Shown in pieces: positions 56,661-64,000 of a stretch of 64,000 nucleotides of DNA. Under the pieces are notes generated by a model. The model ran no database searches and was not told the origin of the DNA. It saw nothing but the letters and a program-made list of their open reading frames with translations. A program made the position numbers and the translations under genes. Within the stretch, counting starts at the first letter, position 1. Each line of letters begins with the position of its first letter. The stretch covers positions 174,106,148 to 174,170,147 of the forward strand of contig CM071598.1 in the NCBI GenBank assembly GCA_036435485.1. Reading direction: 5' to 3'. Origin of the DNA: Saposhnikovia divaricata (lineage: Eukaryota; Streptophyta; Magnoliopsida; Apiales; Apiaceae).

Positions 56661-58356
56661 TGTAGGAATTTATGACCGTAGCGGAAGCGTAAATCACATT
56701 TACTTGCATAAAAACCTAATTAATCATGTATATAGATTTAAAAATTGTATGAACACAAGAAAAATACCTTGATAGCTTTCCTGGGATTGTTATGAATGTG
56801 TCTTTGATTTCCAGCAATCACCCCTCAAGTGTGGAGTGCTCTAATGGTATCCACCAAGATCAAATATCATATAGTAGATTAAGAACAATTGAGAAAATTA
56901 ATTAAATGGTTTGGAATGATTTTGATGAACTTCAAAAGCTCTCCATGATCTTCTAAACCCCCTGGGATGTTTTGTGTTGTGTCCTTGTTGTGTCCTCCAA
57001 CTCTTGGAAATGTTTGATATTTAAAGAAATAAAGTCTTTACTTTATCTAATTAAATAATCATTTAATAATTAAAACCCTTTTAATTATTAATCCCATTCT
57101 GAAAATAATTCTCTCATAAAATTTAATTTCTCAAGCTAAATTTTGTAATTAATAATTATTAAGAACTTTTCTTAATTTATTTATAATCTATTAAATCTCA
57201 TTTAATAAATTATAAATAATTGCTAATTAATTATTTATTCAATAAATAAATAATTCATAGCCATTATTAATTATTCTCATCATCTATAAATATTTAACCT
57301 TTTTATGGTGTGACCCTTTAGGTTCAATATTAAGCCGGTAGTAGAAATAAATAATAATAAACTATTTATTATTACTTATACAAATTACTAATTAATTCGT
57401 TAAATATAATTACATAAGTAATTAATATTTATTCTACATCGTGAGTGATACTTTTGAATATATCGCGACTATCCGGATAATATGAATTCATTGCTTAGAA
57501 TATATAAAACCTATTCAGCAAATGGTTACCGTACAATCAATTCCTTCTACCCGACAATATCCCGATTAAATACAAGGCATGGATCGCGTGTCAAGCCTAT
57601 TTAATTTAATCATATAATTTCTTATACATTATGTCTAGTTCATTTGAATTAGAAACTCTTTCTAACTTCAATTACTCTGGCTAGAGATTCCAGAACTAAC
57701 ATAGTAAGAACATCATAGGATATTCACTTTCTTTTACTGAAAGGGGTAGATTCTTTATCGATCGTTAACTATCTTCATATACAAATTCCTATACCCGGAA
57801 TAGAACTAAGGATTGTCCCTTGAGGACTTAGAACTAAACCAAAACATAGTTCATTGTATATAAGATTACTTTAACGGTCTCAAGTCTTAGGACACTTGTA
57901 CCACCATCAACTTATGAACAACTATTAACACGTGAGTAAACTCCATTAGTCGTTCATTAGATCAAGTCACGTTCAGTGAACTTATTCTCCAATAAGCACC
58001 TACATACTAGCTATAGTGTCACCACACGAATGTCTATGAGAACAGACATCCTTCCGAGGAAGCAAGCATAGTATGTACCGATCTTTACGGATTGACTAAC
58101 TCCCAATTAGTTATCCTACAATCGGGAACTATTTAAGTTTAGTGTTATCATCTTCTAGATCTCATTATTATAATCTCATTATAATTCTAGAAGCTTTACT
58201 CTAAACTATGGAACTTCTTATTTAAACACTTTAAATAGATAAAGCCCGTAATAAAAACAACAAGTCTTTTATTAATATCAATAAAATCAAATAAGATTAC
58301 ATGAAAGTATTTCCTAACCCATCACACATGATTGGGTTTAGGACAAAATACTATCA
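56661..58356. mobile_element. Solo LTR, 1696 bp, inserted in the Tat gag
   Basis: Plus strand TGTAGGAATTTATG...AATACTATCA, with the TSD CTTCC at 56656-56660 and 58357-58361. There is no internal domain and no second LTR, as expected after LTR-LTR recombination. The Tat gag frame is continuous once the insert and one TSD are removed. The lineage of the parent element was not recognised, and its orientation is uncertain. AT-rich with no credible ORF. Confidence 0.88.
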
Positions 58357-58361
58357 CTTCC

Positions 58362-59013
58362 ACCCTTCCACTCTGTGGTCGCACATGACCTAGATTTCGG
58401 GGGACTTCTCTGTTTGGGGGAATCTCTACATAAGGCTCACCATAGGTCAAAGCCTTGGGAGTGATAGCCTGGAACCTCTAACTCTCTCTAGCCTCCCCGA
58501 CAATCTGAATGTCCCTGTCAAAAGGAATCTCTCTATGAGAATTGTTCCGGTGGTTCATAGCAGATTTTCTGTCCATATGCATATTTCCTCCAGGGGTTTA
58601 ATAACTTCTCTCTTGTTCGTGACGAGTCACCCTCAAATGCTCCTCTCTTCGAGTGGCGAGCGATGTCCATCATGATTTAGACGAGACCCGGCAAGAAACT
58701 ATCTCTCCCTCTCCATCACATCCATCCTAGCCCCCATCCGAGTAATAGTGTTTCCCATGTAAGTGATCTGGTGCAAAAGCTCGGTGTTACTCATCAGGAC
58801 AGGTGGATCGGTGGGGTTGACCGTCAGTCAGGGATTCTAGGCGTAGCAGATCTCAGATTTGAATCCCTCGGGAGTGAACGATCAGTGTTCCTCGTGGTAG
58901 AGTTCCTGGGTGGCGGCGGGGGTAGATTCCCCGCGGTCCTAATCTCTTCCCCACGATGATCATCAACACGTTCTCGATTTGATTACGACATCCTTCCTCC
59001 TAAGATATCAAAA
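58362..59013 (-). pseudogene. Tat gag N-terminal part and leader
   Basis: Minus strand from about 58793 (ATG, MSNTELLHQITYMGNT) to 58362, with at least two in-frame stops (TAG in EREREstop near 58708 and another TAG near 58480). It joins the main gag segment in frame across the solo LTR. 58794-59013 is a short leader without clear ORF. Start codon choice is tentative. Confidence 0.6.
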
Positions 59014-59033
59014 GGGCCCTCCTTCTAGCGCCA
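59014..59033 (-). promoter_or_regulatory. Primer binding site of the Tat element
   Basis: The minus strand reads TGGCGCTAGAAGGAGGGCCC, two bases inside the 5' LTR. The TGG start is as expected for a tRNA 3' CCA end; the tRNA was not identified. Confidence 0.65.
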
Positions 59034-59035
59034 AT

Positions 59036-59898
59036 TGTTAACAGAGGAATTTGGGAAAACAAGTTCCGGGGAGGGTTGCTGGAATTGTGGTGGTGGTTGA
59101 TGACGGTGAGAGGCGTAGAACGTTTAGGGTTAAGGTTTATGATTTGGGGATGGCTGAGATCGTATGATGAGATGTTATTGCAACTAAGATCGAATATCGA
59201 ATTCTCTCTTTTTCGCAAGGGTTTGCATCGTGTCATACGATATGCCTACGTACCCTTTATTTATAGGGATCAAGCCAAACGTAGTTCTTGGGGAACAAGT
59301 AATCGTAATGGGCTAGGTTTCCTTGTTTAGGAAGCCCATTGGATTGGGGCCACCGCCTTTGTCAGTATCTTAATGGACCTTAAGCCCAGCTATTTCCTCG
59401 AAACGTGGAGGTTAAGCTATTGACCCGGAATTATCGGGGTCAATGCCCACCCTGGACCATAGAGATAAAATAGTTAGTCATAGGGCCGTCCTGAGATCTG
59501 AAAGAGGGCGACGCCCTTCATCTTTGTGTAGGGCAAGTTTTATCATCTTAGACGAGACCTGGCGTTTTATATATTTATGATAACAGATGACCGGACAATA
59601 GTCCATACTTCAAAATATCTCCCATACAATGATCTTATGGGGAGATTCCTCTTTCCTGGTGTGAGAGCGAGGTCCCCTTAAAGGGCGAGATCCTCGTTCT
59701 AACATTTCAGCTTTAGGGCAATCCTCATCCTTACGTGGGTGAGATACCCCTTAAGATGTGTTATTTCAGGTAAACATTGGGTCAAGCCCAATAGGTGTAT
59801 CCTTTCTTCCTGCTATGACCTATGAGTCGGTCACTCCTTCCCGGCCCATTCTAGGGCGAGGCCTCCAAAAATGGTACGGTTATTTTTTGGGCATAACA
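59036..59898 (-). repeat. Tat 5' LTR (863 bp) with promoter
   Basis: Plus-strand ends are TGTTAACAGAGG and GGGCATAACA. The minus-strand TATA-like TATAAATA lies at 59258-59265. About 59635-59714 is repeated at window position 1-80. GGGCGAG/CTCGCCC words occur here too (59684, 59852). The right TSD would be GATAC at 59899-59903. Confidence 0.75.
59258..59265 (-). promoter_or_regulatory. TATA box of the Tat LTR
   Basis: The minus strand reads CCCTATAAATAAAGGG, a clear plant TATA context, about 220 bp before the LTR end. Confidence 0.6.
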
Positions 59899-59959
59899 GA
59901 TACAAATGTTGCAACTCGCAGTAGCTTATAAACTTTCTACTAATTGAATTAGTTGAGAT

Positions 59960-60549
59960 TGTTGGGTCGCGCAACACCCATTAACTCCACATTAGTATGA
60001 TTTTGTCCGCTCTAGGCCATGGCCAAGCTCGCATGGAATTGGTTTTGGGCTCCGCCCAAAAGGCCTCATACTAATAGAGTTGTTTGGTTGCTTTTATTCA
60101 AGATTATTCTTCTTTATCTTAAAGTTGTGGGACTTGCGTTGACACCCACTCTATAATCTCCCCTCAATCCAAGAATCATAAATCTTGTAACCCTTATACC
60201 GCCGCTACTCATCTATGGCTCCTCATCTTGCGGGACACGACCACCTCAGGAAGACTTTCTACACGAGCCGTCCAAGATCTCCAATCGTAGTTCTAGAGAG
60301 CCTCCTACACTACACAACTTGCAGCCCACAACCTTAGGATTAACTTCTTAATTATCGGCTCTGATACCACTTGTTGGGCCGCGCAACACCCATTAACTCC
60401 ACATTAGTATGATATTGTCCGCCAAGCCCGCATGGATTTGTTTTTGGGATCCTCCCAAAAGGCCTCGTACTAATGGAGTTGTCTGGCTGCTTATATTCAA
60501 GATAATTCTTCTTTATTCTAACGATACTTGGATTGACACCCACCCTACA
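59960..60549 (-). mobile_element. TRIM element (590 bp) with TSD
   Basis: Direct terminal repeats 59960-60155 and 60372-60549 (TGTTGGGYCGCGCAACACCC...GACACCCACYCTA) are flanked by a perfect TSD GAGAT (59955-59959 and 60550-60554). The tRNA-iMet PBS TGGTATCAGAGC (minus strand) is at 60358-60369, two bases from the right repeat, and the polypurine tract GAGGGGAGAT (minus strand) at 60156-60165. The 216 bp interior has no ORF. It needs proteins from another element to move. Confidence 0.9.
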
Positions 60550-60554
60550 GAGAT

Positions 60555-60731
60555 AGTATACTACACTATAGTAACTAACATCTCTTTAACACTGCATATC
60601 ACTTTACTTATCAACTAATATTCCCAACATCCCCTCAGATTATGTATGCTTATTTAACAATTAATTTGGATAACATATTCCATAGTTGGGAAGTTTATTA
60701 GTACAAAATGTCAGCAAGTTGAGATGTACTT
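60555..60731. other. Intergenic, nothing recognised
   Basis: AT-rich sequence between two small mobile elements. No ORF, RNA gene or repeat was seen. Confidence 0.5.
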
Positions 60732-61470
60732 ATACCTGGCAAAATGGGACTAGATCTGAAAAATTGAACTGTAATTCATGGAACCGAATACGATTTTATA
60801 TCCGAAATGAAAAAATCGATAATTATTCGAAAACCAATTTGATCTGATCCGAAAAATATCTTAACCGAAAATAATCCAAAATACTAAACTTGATTATAAC
60901 TTGGAACCGATCAAAACTGAAAAATAAATTATCCGAACCGAGTATGACTCAAAATATTGGATCCGATTTAGATCTGAATTAGAAAAATGATGAATTAAGT
61001 AGTTGTTATAATTTTAACGGGTTATAAAGAATAGCCTATATACATTAACCCACATTTTCTTCAATATTTTTCCACTCATAAGCAAGATACATATTTAAAA
61101 TAATTTTATGTCAAATATATCATAGTAATTTAATCATCTTTTTTTTTTTGAAAAATTACATAATTTTATTCTAGAAATATTACATTCAATAATAAGGTAC
61201 TTTTCAAAACCTCATATTTTAAAATAATGTATGAGTAATGATCCGAAAGGATCCGAACCAATTCTGATCCGAACCGAATTTCATCCGATCAAAATCCTAA
61301 TTTCAACCGATTTTAATCCGGATTAGACCCGAATCAAATCAGATCCGATCTGATCCGAACTTTATTCAAATATATCATAATCAAAAGTTGATCCGACAAA
61401 AAAAAGTTGATCCGATCCGAGATTGATACGATTTGAAACCGATCCGATTATCTAAATTGTCAAGTCTATC
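60732..61470. mobile_element. Probable hAT-type non-autonomous element rich in ATCCGAACCGA words
   Basis: A near-perfect 8 bp duplication (ATGTACTT 60724-60731, ATGTACTA 61471-61478) flanks imperfect inverted ends (ATACCTGGCAA against ATAGACTTGACAA). The 739 bp body contains dozens of GATCCGA / AACCGA / ATCCGAT words in both orientations and no ORF. The 8 bp TSD and the TGGCAA end suggest hAT ancestry. Confidence 0.55.
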
Positions 61471-61484
61471 ATGTACTAGATATG

Positions 61485-62379
61485 TGTTAGAATTATGCTT
61501 TGATTAATCTCTAGGATGATAGTTTTAGATTAGTTATGATTTATTTTTGAATATTTTTGAATTGTAGTGTTTTCAAGAGATAAGATATTTCTGTCACGTA
61601 TTGGCTTATATAAGCCCAAGCCTACTCAAATGATTATAATAATATATATTCCCTCTGTCCCATCCAATTCTTAACATTTGAGATAGAAGACTCGCTACGC
61701 ATTTTAAGGTGTATATAAAGTATATTTTAATATCTTATTTTTTTTAATTTTTTTCTAAATAAAAGTATAAACATTAAATATTTATTCAAAAATAAAAATA
61801 ATTTAAAATAATTAATGGAATTGTACTTTATAAAAACCTTGAAATGCATGCCGAACCCTCTGTCCCAAAAGTTAAGAATTGGATGGGACGAATGGTACAC
61901 TTTATGTTTCATTTTTTTTATGTTGTGCCGATATATATACACACAAACCAACAAATGGTATTAGAGCTCTGTTATTAAAGGAGTTGTAAAACACCATGAC
62001 CCATAACCTATATCCATAACCATAACCATAAAATCATGTCATGACTGAAAAGTCATATATAACAATCATAACCATAAAATCATAACATATCATGGGAAAA
62101 GCCATACACAAAAATCATTACCAAAAATCACATCATGAAAAACAATGGAGACAAGAACAATATATTTTAGAAGTACAAAGAAGATGGTAAAGAGATCGAG
62201 TGCAAGAGAGGCTACTACCGGGAAAAATGAAGATAATAATTTATTTTGATGGCAACTAAGATATCAAGCAAGGAGGAGCGTTAGAATTATGCTTTGATTT
62301 TTAAATTTAAATTAAATTTAATAATTGGTTGATGTTGACCAAATTTCTAAGATAATATATATACACACATAAACCAACA
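61485..62379 (+). mobile_element. TRIM-like element with a Stowaway MITE in its 5' LTR
   Basis: The 5' terminal repeat 61485-61953 begins TGTTAGAATTATGCTTTGAT and ends ATACACACAAACCAACA. The 3' repeat 62279-62379 begins CGTTAGAATTATGCTTTGAT and ends ATACACACATAAACCAACA, so starts and ends match but the middle has diverged or been deleted. The PBS-like TGGTATTAGAGC is at 61956-61967 and the polypurine tract CAAGGAGGAG at 62269-62278. The possible TSD is ATATG/ATATA (4 of 5). A TATA-like CTTATATAAG lies at 61588-61597. No ORF. Confidence 0.65.
61649..61895. mobile_element. Stowaway-type MITE (247 bp)
   Basis: Inverted ends TTCCCTCTGTCCCATCCAAT and its complement share GTCCCATCCAATTCTTAAC. TA duplications are at 61647-61648 and 61896-61897. 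The CCCTCYGTCCCA end is the usual mark of plant Stowaway (Tc1/mariner-derived) MITEs. The interior is AT-rich. Confidence 0.88.
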
Positions 62380-62872
62380 ATATAGATGACAATTTATTCC
62401 CGTTACAATTGTGTGTGTTCTCGCGTGTGTACCCCCTTCCCCCTAATGGTATCCATTTGGAAGGTATAACTAATCAGAAAACGACCTCTAACATATGTAG
62501 AGAGATACCAGGCAATCTTTTTTTTTGTTAAGTAATAGCTAAGATACCAGGCAATCTTGTTACCAAATTAGAACGCTTTGGCCTTTGGCTAAGAGTTTCC
62601 ACCAGGAATAGCCTAGCAAGTACACCTTAGGCTAGCAATTTTGAGTCAAGTAACCCAAAGAAACCTAACTTTTTCAGATAAATTATTTTTAATGAGAGAA
62701 AGGTAAATGTAGATGATCCAGAGCACAAAATAAACAATTACAACGTTTTCAATCATAACATTTTCCCAGATATATGTTAAGAACTCTTTGTATTGCTTAC
62801 TTCGTATTAAATCACAATCTCTCTGTACTTTAGTAAAATTTTCAATTAAACAACACGCACACATTTATCTAG
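62380..62872. other. Downstream flank and probable 3' UTR of the transporter gene
   Basis: No repeat structure beyond a GTGTGTTCTCGCGTGTGTACC segment and a duplicated AGATACCAGGCAATCTT (62504-62520 and 62541-62557). The part nearest the gene should be the 3' UTR on the minus strand. A 72-codon minus-strand open stretch at 62646-62864 is not credible as a gene. Confidence 0.5.
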
Positions 62873-64000
62873 TTATTGGTTCTGTACTAAATGTTCCACA
62901 TCCTCAAGCTCCACTACACCACCTCCCCAATGTTCTTCATTCTGGAAGAGCATTTCAATCTCTTCTAAGGTTTTCCCTTTCGTCTCTGGAACACACTTGT
63001 AAACAAATGCAACAGCGAGAGCAGAAATTGCTGAAAAGCCAAAGAATGTTCCTCCCATAGTGATAGATTCACTAATAGACAGAAAAGTCATAGCAACAAC
63101 GCCACTACTAACCCGGTTCCCAACTGAACCAATTGCTGATGCTTGAGCTCTAAGCCTTAGAGGGAAAATTTCAGATGTCATGACCCAACATATCGGTCCA
63201 ATTCCCACCGAGAAGAAAGCTACATTTCCACACACAGTTACAATAGCCATAGCAATTCCAAATTTACTATTTTCCAGAAAGGTCAGTGTTAGTCCCAAAG
63301 TAAACAAACAAATAGTCATTCCAATTGTACTCACATAAAGCAGGGGTTTTCTTCCTTTCTTATCAATGAGGATTATAGCTACCAATATGAATGTTGTTTT
63401 CGTGAACCCCACTGCAACAGTTGCAGCAAGAAGCTTGGTCTTATCTGATATCCCAGCAGTCTGAAATATTATAGGGCTATAGTACACAGTTGTATCAATA
63501 CCTGTAATCTGTTGAAAACACTGGATTCCACAACCAGTGATAAGCATTCTTAACACTCCGGGGGAAGGATGTAGCAGTTCACGCCAGACAGCTTTTTCTT
63601 CATATTGTTCAGCATTTCCATGCCCTGCAGCTTTCTGTATTTCTGCCAATCTTTCCTCCACTTCTCTTTCATTTTCAATTGTTTTTAAGAGCACTAATCT
63701 TGCATCATCAATACGATTTTTCATTACTAACCACCTGGGAGACTCGGGGATAAAGAAGAGAGCACAACCAATAAAAGCTGAGGGAAGGATTCCAACAGCA
63801 ATCATGACCCTCCAGTTTATATGGACAGGTAGTCCAGAAAATACATAGTTCGAGACATATCCAAGAAGGATTCCCAAATTTATAAAAATTTCAGGGAAGG
63901 ACGTTAGGGAGCCTCTCGCAACTGCAGGTGCTATCTCACAAATATAAACCGGGGCAATCATGACTCCAAAGCCTATCCCAACCCCAGCACAAAGCCTTCC
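62873..64000 (-). CDS. Polyol/monosaccharide transporter, PLT4-like, C-terminal 375 residues (5' end outside window)
   Basis: The frame is open from the window edge (first codons GRLCAGVGIGFGV) to TAA at 62873-62875, with no intron in this part. It is a sugar-transporter-family MFS protein. About eight membrane segments are visible, that is, the C-terminal two thirds of a 12-segment carrier. Family motifs: PESPRWLV, then the central cytoplasmic loop (VEERLAEIQKAAG), QQITGIDTTVYYSP, DKKGRKPLL, TSEIFPLRLRAQ and PETKGKTLEEIE. The GNVAFFSVGIGPICWVMTSE stretch is closer, by memory, to plant probable polyol transporter 4 than to PLT5-type proteins. It would move polyols or hexoses with protons across a membrane; substrate and membrane cannot be told from sequence. 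It is the only host gene in the window and is intact as far as seen. Confidence 0.9.
   Translation of the reverse strand, partial: GRLCAGVGIGFGVMIAPVYICEIAPAVARGSLTSFPEIFINLGILLGYVSNYVFSGLPVHINWRVMIAVGILPSAFIGCALFFIPESPRWLVMKNRIDDARLVLLKTIENEREVEERLAEIQKAAGHGNAEQYEEKAVWRELLHPSPGVLRMLITGCGIQCFQQITGIDTTVYYSPIIFQTAGISDKTKLLAATVAVGFTKTTFILVAIILIDKKGRKPLLYVSTIGMTICLFTLGLTLTFLENSKFGIAMAIVTVCGNVAFFSVGIGPICWVMTSEIFPLRLRAQASAIGSVGNRVSSGVVAMTFLSISESITMGGTFFGFSAISALAVAFVYKCVPETKGKTLEEIEMLFQNEEHWGGGVVELEDVEHLVQNQ

Larger units (their letters stand above)
1..59898 (-). mobile_element. Tat-lineage Ty3/gypsy LTR retrotransposon, old, multiply interrupted
   Basis: One element accounts for all pieces outside the nested insertions. 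On the minus strand the order is 5' LTR (59036-59898), PBS, gag, protease, RT, RNase H, a second RNase H-like domain, integrase, a tandem-repeat 3' region and an antisense extra gene. A second RNase H after the first and an extra ORF between pol and the 3' LTR are known marks of the Tat lineage. Removing the insertions at their TSDs joins the reading frames across each gap, which is the main support for a single host element. Coding parts carry several stops and frameshifts, so it is dead. The left end is outside the window or unresolved, so its own TSD (GATAC would be the right copy, 59899-59903) cannot be tested. Confidence 0.85.

Noticed and set aside
59000..59236. 78-codon minus-strand ORF at the Tat LTR/PBS border
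   Set aside because: It spans the LTR end and primer binding site, so it cannot be an element gene in this position.
62646..62864. 72-codon minus-strand ORF downstream of the transporter
   Set aside because: AT-rich, separated from the transporter by its stop, no motif; more likely 3' UTR.

Overview
The window is nuclear DNA from a eudicot plant with a repeat-rich genome. The signs are long-LTR Ty3/gypsy and Ty1/copia retrotransposons, TRIMs, a Stowaway MITE and one plant polyol-type sugar transporter. The species cannot be read from the sequence. About 92% of it (1 to 59898) is one old Ty3/gypsy Tat-lineage element on the minus strand, split by younger insertions. Only the last kilobase holds a recognisable host gene.

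Layout of the Tat element, in its own 5' to 3' order (right to left): 5' LTR 59036-59898; primer binding site 59014-59033; gag 58800-54986, interrupted by a 1.7 kb solo LTR (56661-58356); protease-RT-RNase H-second RNase H 39664-36263; integrase 26995-25969; a 3' region with roughly 147 bp tandem repeats (25683-25968 plus 3181-3492); an antisense extra gene on the plus strand (268-2736); and, at the left edge, 80 bp matching its LTR.

Three LTR elements interrupted it, each with a visible 5 bp target site duplication. (a) 39670-54985 is a Tekay/Del-type chromovirus with two 4549 bp LTRs, an uninterrupted 1570-codon gag-pol with chromodomain, and an extra 294-codon acidic ORF before gag; it is very young and structurally complete. 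(b) 26996-36257 is a Tekay-like element without a coding pol. (c) 3493-25682 is a second non-autonomous Tekay-like element whose right LTR was split by a copia-type element (8889-21834). That copia element carries a gag, a roughly 1225-codon extra ORF and an opposing 85-codon mini-gene, but no visible pol. Inside it lies an Athila-type gag-protease derivative (14578 to about 20090), giving four nesting levels.

Right of the Tat element, 59899-62379 holds a TRIM with perfect TSD (59960-60549), a probable hAT-type non-autonomous element rich in CCGA motifs (60732-61470), and a second TRIM-like element (61485-62379) with a Stowaway MITE in its 5' LTR. The host gene follows at 62873-64000 (minus strand, 5' end outside the window).

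The most interesting observations are: a terminal hairpin next to the primer binding site that keeps its loop while its stem changes in three element families; extra ORFs of unknown function in three element types (Tat antisense gene with an intron, copia ORF plus opposing mini-gene, Tekay acidic repeat ORF); a strong excess of GGGCGA/TCGCCC motifs in the Tat antisense gene region; and tandem repeats in the Tat 3' region that could seed a satellite. All coordinates of LTRs, TSDs and PBSs were read by eye.
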